Source: JAXGXJ01 sp963816155
GTDB taxonomy: Bacteria > Actinomycetota > Thermoleophilia > RBG-16-64-13
DNA: 64,000 bases
Direction: 5' to 3'
NCBI GenBank assembly: GCA_963816155.1
Contig: CAWFJE010000008.1
Span: forward strand, 6,758-70,757
The position numbers and the translations under genes are program-made. How positions within the stretch are numbered: position 1 is the first letter of the stretch; every line of letters starts with the position of its first letter. Of the stretch, positions 17,590 through 25,582 are shown piece after piece. Under the pieces are notes generated by a model that ran no database searches, was not told the DNA's origin, and saw only the letters and a program-made list of their open reading frames with translations.

Positions 17590-18149
17590 AGCGCATCCAC
17601 CTTCCAGAGTTCAGCCACCAGGCGCGTCGCTCGGCGCACGTCTGCCGCAGACCAACTGGTGAGGCCTCGGCGGGCCAACTCCTCCCACTCCCCGGTAGTC
17701 TTCCAGGCCCATCCGTCCACTCCCGGCTCAGGACGGACACTGTCGGGGTCCCTCCCCTCCGGGTCCACCCGACAGGCCATACTAACGGCCACCAGACGCT
17801 CTCCCTTGTGGTAGGTGATATAGGCATAGCACGGACCGGCCACCACGACCGCCAGACCGGTCTCCTCGCGCACCTCACGCCGCACCCCGTCGACCAGGTC
17901 TTCGAAACGTTCCAATCGTCCTCCGGGCGGGTCCCAGCATTCTATCGCTCCCGCCCGCCGGAGCAGCAACCAGGAATCGTCCTCTGCGGAAGCGCTCGAC
18001 GCGAGACCAGGCCCGGCGCCGGACATGCCGCCGCCCTCACCTGACCCCGGCGCCATCGTGCCCGTCGGTCGGCAAATGAGCCCCACCGCCGCCAGCCGGA
18101 CATAGGGCGCGTCAGGATCCGAGGCGGGGGCGAGTCCTCGCACGCTCAC
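17586..18149 (-). CDS. Nudix hydrolase
   Basis: 187 residues with a full Nudix box GGRLERFEDLVDGVRREV followed by REETGLAV (G-x5-E-x7-R-E-x2-E-E-x-G-U), preceded by a GAIECWDPPGG strand. It hydrolyses an unknown nucleoside diphosphate derivative. GTG 18149 overlaps the threonine aldolase stop by four bases. An N-terminal Gly/Ser-rich insert lies before the Nudix core. Confidence 0.88.
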   Translation of the reverse strand: MSVRGLAPASDPDAPYVRLAAVGLICRPTGTMAPGSGEGGGMSGAGPGLASSASAEDDSWLLLRRAGAIECWDPPGGRLERFEDLVDGVRREVREETGLAVVVAGPCYAYITYHKGERLVAVSMACRVDPEGRDPDSVRPEPGVDGWAWKTTGEWEELARRGLTSWSAADVRRATRLVAELWKVDAL

Positions 18150-19213
18150 GCCGGTCTATCCGAGCGGCTCAGGGTGGTCAGCACGCGCGCAGCCATCTGG
18201 CCCGCCCTCTCCACGTGGACCCGATCGACGTCGAGATGGGTGACGAAGCGGACGGCCGCCCACCCGGCGGCCCCGCACAGCACCCCCTCTGCACGCAAAG
18301 CCTCCACTACCTGCGGAGCGGTCACACCGAGGGCGCTCACATCGGCGATGACGATGTTCGTCTGTACGGGATGGGTGAGCCTGACCCCCGAAGCCCGCAG
18401 CAGATGATCGGCCAGCACACCGGCGTTCTGATGGTCGTCCGCGAGACGCTGCAGATTGTGTTCCAGAGCGTAGAGAGCCGCAGCCGCCAGGATCCCCGCC
18501 TGCCGCATGGCACCACCATAGAGTTTGCGGTTGCGGCGGGCTTCTTCGATGAAGGCCGTCGAACCGGCCAAGGCCGAGCCGACCGGCGCCCCCAGACCTT
18601 TGGAAAAGCACACAGAGACCGAATCGGCCTGAGCCGCATATGCGTCGAGAGGCGTGCCCGTGGCCACGTGAGCGTTCCAAAGCCTGGCTCCGTCGAGGTG
18701 CACAGCAATACCGTGGCCTCGGGCGACTTCGGCGACGGCCCTCATCTGCTCCACCGACCAGATGGTGCCCCCACAGCGATTGTGCGTGTTCTCCATCTCC
18801 ACGGCTCCCGTGCGGGGGAAGTGCTCCCCCCGAGGCCGGATGGCGGCTTCCACCTTTGCCGGGTCGAGGATCCCGAGAGGTCCTGGTAGAGGAAGCAACT
18901 GCAGTCCCGACAGTGCCGCGGCGGAGCCCCCTTCGTAGTGAAGCACATGGGCGTCTTCCTGCACGATCACCTCCTCGCCGGGGCGGGTGAGCGTGCGCAG
19001 ACAGAGCTGATTACTCATGGTGCCGGAGGGCACGAAGAGGGCGGCTTCCTTCCCCAGGAGCGCGGCCACCGTCTCCTGCAGCCGGTTGATCGTGGGGTCC
19101 TCGCGATAGACGTCGTCCCCCACCTCGGCCACGGCCATCGCCTGCCGCATCTCTGGACCCGGCCTGGTGACAGTGTCACTTCGCAGGTCCACCGGTTCTA
19201 CCGGTATCGCCAT
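18146..19213 (-). CDS. ltaE: low-specificity L-threonine aldolase
   Basis: A PLP enzyme splitting L-threonine or L-allo-threonine to glycine and acetaldehyde. The fold-type I pattern is clear: VDLRSDTVTRPGPEMRQAM, FVPSGTMSNQLCL, HLDGARLWNAHVATG, and SVCFSKGLGAPVGSAL with the Schiff-base lysine. ATG 19213 has an excellent GGAGG site; the longer frame starts inside the RhaD region. Length 355. It lies immediately downstream of the RhaD/SDR gene, so acetaldehyde/lactaldehyde metabolism may be linked. Confidence 0.9.
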   Translation of the reverse strand: MAIPVEPVDLRSDTVTRPGPEMRQAMAVAEVGDDVYREDPTINRLQETVAALLGKEAALFVPSGTMSNQLCLRTLTRPGEEVIVQEDAHVLHYEGGSAAALSGLQLLPLPGPLGILDPAKVEAAIRPRGEHFPRTGAVEMENTHNRCGGTIWSVEQMRAVAEVARGHGIAVHLDGARLWNAHVATGTPLDAYAAQADSVSVCFSKGLGAPVGSALAGSTAFIEEARRNRKLYGGAMRQAGILAAAALYALEHNLQRLADDHQNAGVLADHLLRASGVRLTHPVQTNIVIADVSALGVTAPQVVEALRAEGVLCGAAGWAAVRFVTHLDVDRVHVERAGQMAARVLTTLSRSDRPA

Positions 19214-19223
19214 GTGTGCCTCC

Positions 19224-21536
19224 TCACCGGGGAGTCGAATCCGGCAAGCCCCCGTCGACCGGGATCGTGGCGCCGGTGGTAGGTGTCTGCCTGCTGGCAA
19301 AGAAGATGACCCCGTTGGCCACGTGCTCGGCCGTCACCCGCGCTTTGAGCAGATTCCTGCCCTGATAGTACGTCTCCAGCCCTGCCTCATCCAGACCCCG
19401 CGCCTTCATGCGGTCGGGTCCCACTTCCGCCCACAGCCCGGAGCGGCAGGTACCGTGGGAGAAGACGGCGTCAGGCGCCACCATGTTGACGCGGACGTCG
19501 TCGGCTGCCAGCTCCAGACTGGCGACGCGCGCCAACTGATGAGCCGCCGCCTTGGTGGAACTGTAGGCGCCGAAGTTGGCGCCGGGTGCAAAGACGTTCT
19601 TGGTGGAGACCAAGACGATATCCCCACCCGTGCCCTGCCGCCGGAAGAAGCGCCCCGCCTCAGCCAGCACCAGTAGCGTGCCCTCCACGTTGACCTGTTC
19701 CAGACGGCGGTACCTTTCCAGGTCCAACTCCACGAGCGGCGCCACGGCCGCGATGCCGGCGTTGGGCACCACCAGGTCGATGCCGCCCCATGTGAGTGCC
19801 ACCGTCTCGAAGGCGGCAGCCACCGAAGACTCATCCGTGACATCCAGGGGCACACCGATTATCGCTCCCGGATAGGCGCCGTCAAGGTCGCTCACCAACT
19901 TGTGCAAGGGCTCACCGGGCAGATCCGTGGCCGCGACCAGACAGCCCGCCGCCAATAGACCCGCACAGATGCCCGTGCCGATGGCGCCCGCGGCACCCGT
20001 GACCAAGGCCACCTGGCCGCTCAGAAGCCCCCCTCCCCTGGCAGGCTGCTGAACAGCTAAGCCTTGGCCACCTGGACGCGCCGTCCGGGGCGATACTTCG
20101 TCGTCGGTCGCGCAAATAGCGCTGCTATTCGCGCTTCCTGCCTCCTTGTCTCGCCTGTAACCGGCGCGTCCATCCGGCGAAACGTCATTGTTCAGCAGCC
20201 TCCTGGCAAGCTTGGCGTGCTGCAGAGAGCGGTACTCCATCTTGAACAGCTCCGCCTCAGCGAGGCCCAGGTAGGGTGAGGTCCCAGACCGAGTTCCTGG
20301 CGCTTCGCGCGATGCGGAGTCGCTCGTTTCCGCGACCAAGGTCTTCACCGATACGGTGTGGCGCGTGATATCGCGCACGATGGTGGACTCGCGCAGATCG
20401 GGACCGGCACACAGCGCCCCCAGCCCCGGGATGAGCACCACGCGGGGACGGGAGTCGAAGGGACGCATGCCGGACGGCATGTCGGCCTCGTGTCTGTGCA
20501 CATACTCCTCGTAGCGCCGAGAGTACTCATCAACCGCAGTGTGGATATGCGCCCGCACGGCCACGGGATCGCCCCAGGGTAGCTCTTCGAGCCAGAGCGG
20601 CAAGGCCTTGGTGCGGATGAGATGGTCGCTGGTCAGAGGTGGACTGACCAGGTTCTCGCGGGCCCCCGGGGCCTGGAGAGCGTCCAGCAGCGCGGGCTCG
20701 CTCAAGCACTGCACGACGACGCGGCGGTAGGGGTGGTCGCAGTCTCCGGTGCGCTCGGCCAGCGCCCCCCGGACCAGGGGCGCGACCGCGGCGAGATCCG
20801 ACAGGCGCGCCGCCGCACCGGCGGCCGGCGAAGTCGCGGGAGAGCGCCGGCGAGACTCGAGGACGCGTTCAGCGCGGGTGACGAGCTCCATCATCTTCTC
20901 GTACGAGTCGCGGGCCGTCGCACCCCAGGTGACCAGGCCGTGATGGCTCCACACCATGCCCTCAGCGTCCGGATGGGCCTCCAAGGCCAGCGCCGCCGCC
21001 CGAGCAAGCTGGAAACCGGGGGTGATGTAAGGAAGGACGATCACCCCCTCCCCCAGCGCCTCCTGAGTCAACGCCTCCCCATCCGCCCGATTGGTGAGCG
21101 CAAGAACTGCGTCGGCGTGGGTGTGATCGACATAGGTGGCGGGGAGGAATGAGTGCACCAATGCTTCGATGGAGGGGGTGGGACTGTCGGCGTGGAGAAG
21201 GTGGGTGCGCAACTGCTCCACCATGACGGTGTCGTCGAGGTCGTCCAGATGCCGCAGTCGCAGCAGATAGCCGAGGTCGAGCCCCGCATGCCCCGCCGGC
21301 TCGATGACGGCCATGTCGAGTCCCGAGCCCTTCACAAAGATGGCGGGGACCTCGTCGCCCAGCAGCGAGCGCCAGGGGGCCTTGACCGAACTGTTCCCGC
21401 CTCCGTGCAATACCAGGTCGGGTTCAGCGCCCAGCAAGCGCGAGGAGTACGTGCGCAGGGCGAGAGCCTCTCCCCATTCGCCTCCGTACTCCTCTACAAA
21501 GGTGGCGGCTTCCTCCTCCGACCACTTCGAGCGCAT
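19224..21536 (-). CDS. bifunctional rhamnulose-1-phosphate aldolase / short-chain dehydrogenase
   Basis: Residues 1 to about 440 are a class II aldolase of the RhaD type with zinc-ligand histidines (VDHTHADAVLAL, SHHGLVTWG) and the phosphate-binding HGGGNSSVK. From about residue 505 there is a Rossmann SDR (VALVTGAAGAIGTG, YSSTKAAAHQLARV with Tyr and Lys). Such fusions cleave rhamnulose 1-phosphate and oxidise the lactaldehyde. Residues 446-498 are not from the family: they are encoded by a 159-bp MITE-like element inserted in frame between the domains. Without it and its duplication the protein would be about 715 residues, close to the family size. Confidence 0.9.
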   Translation of the reverse strand: MRSKWSEEEAATFVEEYGGEWGEALALRTYSSRLLGAEPDLVLHGGGNSSVKAPWRSLLGDEVPAIFVKGSGLDMAVIEPAGHAGLDLGYLLRLRHLDDLDDTVMVEQLRTHLLHADSPTPSIEALVHSFLPATYVDHTHADAVLALTNRADGEALTQEALGEGVIVLPYITPGFQLARAAALALEAHPDAEGMVWSHHGLVTWGATARDSYEKMMELVTRAERVLESRRRSPATSPAAGAAARLSDLAAVAPLVRGALAERTGDCDHPYRRVVVQCLSEPALLDALQAPGARENLVSPPLTSDHLIRTKALPLWLEELPWGDPVAVRAHIHTAVDEYSRRYEEYVHRHEADMPSGMRPFDSRPRVVLIPGLGALCAGPDLRESTIVRDITRHTVSVKTLVAETSDSASREAPGTRSGTSPYLGLAEAELFKMEYRSLQHAKLARRLLNNDVSPDGRAGYRRDKEAGSANSSAICATDDEVSPRTARPGGQGLAVQQPARGGGLLSGQVALVTGAAGAIGTGICAGLLAAGCLVAATDLPGEPLHKLVSDLDGAYPGAIIGVPLDVTDESSVAAAFETVALTWGGIDLVVPNAGIAAVAPLVELDLERYRRLEQVNVEGTLLVLAEAGRFFRRQGTGGDIVLVSTKNVFAPGANFGAYSSTKAAAHQLARVASLELAADDVRVNMVAPDAVFSHGTCRSGLWAEVGPDRMKARGLDEAGLETYYQGRNLLKARVTAEHVANGVIFFASRQTPTTGATIPVDGGLPDSTPR
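20043..20201 (-). mobile_element. 159-bp MITE-like element, copy A (inside the RhaD/SDR gene)
   Basis: Perfect 12-bp terminal inverted repeats, AGGCTGCTGAAC at one end and GTTCAGCAGCCT at the other, bound 159 bp. The same 6-bp sequence CCTGGC flanks both ends (20037-20042 and 20202-20207), a target-site duplication. An internal inverted repeat AATAGC/GCTATT sits near the centre. The length is a multiple of three with no stop in the host frame, so it reads through as 53 residues. It shares about 88 percent identity by eye with the copy at 39127-39285. It encodes no transposase. Confidence 0.88.
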
Positions 21537-21568
21537 GGAGCCACCTCGTCTTTCTCTCTCGGCCCTCG

Positions 21569-22369
21569 TCAGGCGCGCAGCGCCGCCAGGATGGCCGCGG
21601 CGTTCTCAGCCACCTTCCCTCCGGCGAACACGGCGCTCCCTGCCACTACCAGGTCCGGACCGGCTGCAGCCACGGCCCCGATGTTGTCCATGGTGATGCC
21701 CCCATCCACGCACGTGAGTATCGGACGACCTGCGTCTGCCACGATGCCCTGCACTCGGGCCAGCCGCTCCAGGGTCGAGGCGGCGAACTCCTGCCCGCCC
21801 CAGCCGGGGTCGACGGCCAGCAGCACGATCATCTCCACCTCATCAAGAAGGGGCTTCGTCAGCCACTCGAGCGGGGTGGCCGGGCTCAGCGCCAGCCCAC
21901 GGACAATGGGCGAGCCGGGCACGTGCATGCTGCGCAGTCCGCCGAGGTGCTGTAGGAGGCGGTGGATATGGACCGCCGCCTCGACGTGCACGGTGATGAT
22001 GTCGGCACCGGCGGCGACGTATTCGTCCACACTGCCCAGCGGCTCGTGGATCATGAGATGCACGTCCTTGAGCAGCGGCGTGTTCAGCCCCTTGATGTAG
22101 GTCGGTCCCGCAGTGAGCATCGGAGCGAACCGACCGTCCATCACGTCCACATGCACCGCACCCACGCCGGCCTGCTCCAGAATGGACAACTCCTCGCCCA
22201 GCCTCATGAGGTCGGCGCTCAGCACGCCCACACTCACTGTAGGGCAGAGAGAGCGAAGCCGCTCGAGCGTGGTCCCGGCCGCCGGGCTCTCGCCCGTGGG
22301 GATCTGGGACGACGTGGTCCGCGACGACGTGGTCCGCGAAGGCGCGGTCTCGCGCGCAGGAGTGCTCAT
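21569..22369 (-). CDS. ribulose-phosphate 3-epimerase-family protein
   Basis: A TIM-barrel epimerase. Active-site parts are seen: SVGVLSADLMRLGEEL, VHVDVMDGRFAPMLTAGP, HLMIHEP, VHVEAAVHIHRLLQ, VDPGWGGQEF and CVDGGITMDNIG. About 40 extra N-terminal residues contain a 5-residue repeat (SRTTS) encoded by a 15-bp tandem repeat at 22306-22350. ATG 22369 has GGAGG upstream; the GTG at 22390 has none. The FAPMLTAGP loop differs from the usual FVPNLTFGP, so substrate may not be ribulose 5-phosphate. It lies between RhaD/SDR and LsrF-like genes. Confidence 0.82.
   Translation of the reverse strand: MSTPARETAPSRTTSSRTTSSQIPTGESPAAGTTLERLRSLCPTVSVGVLSADLMRLGEELSILEQAGVGAVHVDVMDGRFAPMLTAGPTYIKGLNTPLLKDVHLMIHEPLGSVDEYVAAGADIITVHVEAAVHIHRLLQHLGGLRSMHVPGSPIVRGLALSPATPLEWLTKPLLDEVEMIVLLAVDPGWGGQEFAASTLERLARVQGIVADAGRPILTCVDGGITMDNIGAVAAAGPDLVVAGSAVFAGGKVAENAAAILAALRA
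22306..22350 (-). repeat. 15-bp tandem repeat in the 5' end of the Rpe-like gene
   Basis: Three units of 15 bp, the first two nearly identical (GACGACGTGGTCC core) and the third degenerate, lie in the region coding for the non-conserved N-terminal extension. The period is in frame. Confidence 0.6.
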
Positions 22370-22407
22370 CTGGGGCCTCCGGTGAGTCACCCTCGGTGTC
22401 GCCCGGC

Positions 22408-23292
22408 TTACTTCTGCTCGTTCCTGAGCGTCAGGAAGAGTTCGTGAGCCTCGGCCGGCATCATGTTCTCGTGCACCACCTTGCTGACGGCCTGGATCAT
22501 GGCCATGGGGGCGTCGGACTGGAAGATGTTGCGTCCCATGTCCACACCGGCAGCGCCTTCGTTCACCGCCTTGTAGGCCATGGTGAGGGCATCCAGTTCG
22601 GGCAGCTTCTTACCACCGGCCATCACGATGGGGACCGGGCACGAGGCGGTGATCGTCGCGAAGTCTTCCTCGATGTAGTAGGTCTTCACGAAGTGGGCGC
22701 CCAGTTCGGCGGCGATGCGGCAGGCCAGGCGGAAATAGCGGGCATTGCGCGCCATGTCCTTGCCCACAGCGGTGACACCGAGGACAGGGATACCGAAGCG
22801 ATTCCCCGCGTCCACCAGGCGAGTCAGATTGTGGATCGACTGAGTCTCGTATTCACCGCCGATGAACACCTGGACGGCGAGAGCCGACACGTTCATGCGC
22901 ACGGCGTCCTCGATGTCGACGGCCAAGCGCTCGTTCGACAGCTCGCCCAGCACGCTCGGGCCACCGCTGGCCCGTACCACGACCCCCCGGTCGTAGCTGG
23001 GAGGAACGGTGGTGCGAAGCATGCCCCGGGTCAGCATGAGAGCGTCGGCGTAGGGGGCCAGGGGAAGGATATTGACGTCCACCCGCTCAAGGCCCGACGT
23101 GGGCCCTTGGAAGTAGCCATGGTCGACGGCCAACATGAGCGTGCGGCCGCTCGAGGGCCTGAAGATACGCGCCAAACGGTTCTGCATCCCCCAATCAAGG
23201 GCGGTCGCACCCTTGACGAAGAAAGCTTCCTTGCGCGGCGGGGTATCGAGATAGTACTGCTTGCTCTCTCTGATGCTGTCTACGTCGGGCAT
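22408..23292 (-). CDS. LsrF-family class I aldolase/thiolase
   Basis: A TIM barrel related to LsrF (3-hydroxy-5-phosphonooxypentane-2,4-dione thiolase) and archaeal-type class I FBP aldolases. It shows TLMLAVDHGYFQGP, HFVKTYYIEEDF with the Schiff-base lysine, VMAGGKK and EGAAGVDMGRNIFQ. ATG 23292 has GGAG nine bases upstream; the longer frame is unlike the family. No lsrK or lsrABCD is nearby, so a role in AI-2 breakdown is not supported; it may act on a keto sugar phosphate with the Rpe-like and RhaD proteins. Confidence 0.85.
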   Translation of the reverse strand: MPDVDSIRESKQYYLDTPPRKEAFFVKGATALDWGMQNRLARIFRPSSGRTLMLAVDHGYFQGPTSGLERVDVNILPLAPYADALMLTRGMLRTTVPPSYDRGVVVRASGGPSVLGELSNERLAVDIEDAVRMNVSALAVQVFIGGEYETQSIHNLTRLVDAGNRFGIPVLGVTAVGKDMARNARYFRLACRIAAELGAHFVKTYYIEEDFATITASCPVPIVMAGGKKLPELDALTMAYKAVNEGAAGVDMGRNIFQSDAPMAMIQAVSKVVHENMMPAEAHELFLTLRNEQK

Positions 23293-23492
23293 AGGAATAC
23301 ACTCCACATGGACTTGCTGGGACGGACCCTGTGATTCTACCAGAGGGGAGGCTCCGCCCCGCCCGCTCGCGCCCGCCGTGGACGCCTGCCATAATGGCCC
23401 CGTGATGCTGGCGAAGGTCCCGGGACAGGTACCTTCGGACGTGGAGGAGCAGAGTATGATATTCGCCGCTAACGGGAACGCTGGCATCAGCG

Positions 23493-24290
23493 ATGAACGT
23501 CCACGCCCGATCGAGATGTCACCAGTGCGAGGCCCTGAATGAGCCGAGTGCCCTCTTCTGCGCCCGCTGCGGCGCGACCCTGCACACGCCCGTGAGCCCC
23601 AGCATCCGACCTCGACGGCGGGTGACGGCTGATGGAGTGGCCCTGGGGCTGGCCATGTTCATCGTGCTCGTGGCCACGGTCTTTGCGCTGGGCATGATCA
23701 TCCACCGCGCCACCAGGCCGGAGGTGGAGGCCATCGATCCGCTGGCCGGACGTCCGGGGACCACGGCGACCACGTCCCCTGTCAACACTCAGGGACAGGA
23801 AGGGTCGTCCGGAGGCGATTCGACAGCGGCGACCGCATCACGCGGCGTGGCGCTGCGTCCCCACTCCGCCTCCTCGTCATCTTCGCTCAAGCCCACGTCT
23901 CGTACTGACTTCAGGGCCCCGAATCTCCTGGACGAGAACCTGGCGACAGCCTGGATGGAAGGCGCCGAGGGGAGCGGCCTCGGCGAATGGGTGCGCTTCG
24001 ATTTCGGGGAGCCGATTGTCCTCACCCGCATCGAGCTAGCCAACGGCTACCAGAAGGACGAGGAGCGCTTCCAGGGCAACATCCGCGTCCGCTCCCTCAA
24101 GCTGGAGTATTCCAACGGCTCCACGCAGTTGGTCGATCTGCTCGACACCACGGACACACAGGGCGTACGAACCAGATCCGAACCCACCGAATGGCTCAAG
24201 CTGACCATCACTGCGGTGTATCCCGACTACGTATGGGAAGACGCAGCGCTCTCAGAGGTGCGAATGTTCGAACTGGCCGGCATGCGGTAG
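23493..24290 (+). CDS. zinc-ribbon, single-pass membrane protein with C-terminal galactose-binding-like domain
   Basis: 265 residues. Two CxxC pairs form an N-terminal zinc ribbon (CHQCEALNEPSALFCARCG). One membrane helix follows (GVALGLAMFIVLVATVFALG), then a Ser/Thr-rich spacer. The C-terminal 120 residues resemble the discoidin-like beta sandwich often called NADase-type glycan-binding (NLLDENLATAWMEG, WVRFDFGEPIVLTRIELANGY). The topology puts the zinc ribbon inside and the sandwich outside. Ligand unknown. Its 3' end overlaps dinB by 64 bp on the other strand. A 200-bp gap separates it from lsrF, with only weak promoter-like sequence. Confidence 0.78.
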   Translation: MNVHARSRCHQCEALNEPSALFCARCGATLHTPVSPSIRPRRRVTADGVALGLAMFIVLVATVFALGMIIHRATRPEVEAIDPLAGRPGTTATTSPVNTQGQEGSSGGDSTAATASRGVALRPHSASSSSSLKPTSRTDFRAPNLLDENLATAWMEGAEGSGLGEWVRFDFGEPIVLTRIELANGYQKDEERFQGNIRVRSLKLEYSNGSTQLVDLLDTTDTQGVRTRSEPTEWLKLTITAVYPDYVWEDAALSEVRMFELAGMR

Positions 24291-25471
24291 GGGAGCGCAG
24301 CCCCTCGCCGTATGGCGTCGATGCCATACTTCTCCCGGATGGTATCGAGCCTCAGATCCAACTCCCTGAGCAAGGGCAGTTCTTGGTCGAACAGATCGTC
24401 CTGCCAGGAGCGGGGGACCAAGTTCGTCAACCCTACACCCAGCAGCCTCAGGTGATAGCGGCGCCGGCGACCATGGCGGAAGAGAGCGAGCACCTCCTCG
24501 AAGAAAGCCTCGTCCACGTCCAGCGGGCGGGACAACGTGTGTGAGCAGGTGTGGGTGACGAAATCGGAGTAGCGGATCTTGACGGTCACCGTGCGGGCTT
24601 CCAGATGTTTGTGGCGCAACCGCCGGCATACGTCTTCCGTGAGAGACACCAGTGTCGACTCCAAAATCCCCACGTCGGAGACATCATCCTCGAAGGTGTG
24701 CTCCCGGGAGATGGATTTGGCCTCTTCGCAAGGGGTCACGCGGCGTACGTCTTCCCCTCGGGCGCGATGCGCGAGCAGTTCTCCCCACTCCCCGAAGGAG
24801 AGACGCAAGAGATGAGGGGGCACGCGAGCCAGATCACCCACCGTCACCACTCCACGGTCGCGCAGTTGCGCGAGCAGGGAAGGTCCCACCCCAGGTAGAC
24901 GCTCTACAGGGAGCGGAGCGAGGAATCCGGCCTCCAGACCTGGGCGCACTACCGTGAAGCCGGCCGGTTTGTGATAGTCGGAAGCCACCTTTGCCACCAG
25001 CTTGTTGGTCGCCACCCCCACCGAGATCGTGAGGCCCAACTCGTCCGTCACCCTTTGCTGGATGCGCCGGACCGTCCGGACCGGCGGCCCGAACAGGCGC
25101 TCGGTGCCGGTAAGATCTACATAGGCCTCATCGAGACCCATCTGCTCCACGAGTGGAGAGTAGTCGCCCAACATGGCCATGAGACGCTGGGAATACTCCC
25201 GGTACAAATGGTGATGCCCGCTGAGATAGACGCCATGCGGGCAGAGGCGCCGCGCGGTCTTGAGAGGCATGGCGGAGTGGACACCATAGCGCCGGGCCAC
25301 ATAGTTGGCCGTCGCCACCACCCCACGCTCGCCACCCCCTATGATCACCGGTCTGCCGCGCAGAGAAGGGTCACGGTTCTCCTCCACGGCCGCAAAGAAG
25401 GCGTCGAAATCGAGGTGGGCCACCACGCGATGAGTGGCCCGCGGTCTGCCGATGTCCCCCTGTCGCTCCAT
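24227..25471 (-). CDS. dinB: DNA polymerase IV
   Basis: A Y-family translesion polymerase. Catalytic motifs are VAHLDFDAFFAAVEE, YSPLVEQMGLDEAYVDLTG, and SVGVATNKLVAKVASDYHKP, with the helix-hairpin-helix LPGVGPSLLAQLRDRGV and little finger LARPLD-like region. I chose ATG 25471 (MERQGDIGRP), giving 414 residues; the longer frame would run through the LexA box. A perfect LexA box lies 15-28 bp upstream, so it should be SOS-induced. Confidence 0.94.
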   Translation of the reverse strand: MERQGDIGRPRATHRVVAHLDFDAFFAAVEENRDPSLRGRPVIIGGGERGVVATANYVARRYGVHSAMPLKTARRLCPHGVYLSGHHHLYREYSQRLMAMLGDYSPLVEQMGLDEAYVDLTGTERLFGPPVRTVRRIQQRVTDELGLTISVGVATNKLVAKVASDYHKPAGFTVVRPGLEAGFLAPLPVERLPGVGPSLLAQLRDRGVVTVGDLARVPPHLLRLSFGEWGELLAHRARGEDVRRVTPCEEAKSISREHTFEDDVSDVGILESTLVSLTEDVCRRLRHKHLEARTVTVKIRYSDFVTHTCSHTLSRPLDVDEAFFEEVLALFRHGRRRRYHLRLLGVGLTNLVPRSWQDDLFDQELPLLRELDLRLDTIREKYGIDAIRRGAALPYRMPASSNIRTSESAASSHT

Positions 25472-25485
25472 AGGAGCAGAATAAC

Positions 25486-25499
25486 CGAACAAATGTTCG
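25486..25499 (-). promoter_or_regulatory. LexA (SOS) box upstream of dinB
   Basis: CGAACAAATGTTCG matches the Gram-positive/actinobacterial SOS consensus CGAAC-N4-GTTCG exactly, and the palindrome extends to ACCG...CGGT (25484-25501). It ends 15 bp before the dinB ATG, suitable for blocking transcription initiation. Confidence 0.85.
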
Positions 25500-25582
25500 G
25501 TGACAAGAGGCGACCACACCAACGGGAAGACCCACACCGACGGGGGGACGCTCAGCCCCCGCAACGGGCGGCGCGGGCCCTC

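Noticed and set aside
22408..23292. AI-2 (lsr) catabolic locus
   Set aside because: Only the LsrF-like enzyme is present; there are no lsrK, lsrR, lsrG or lsrABCD genes nearby.
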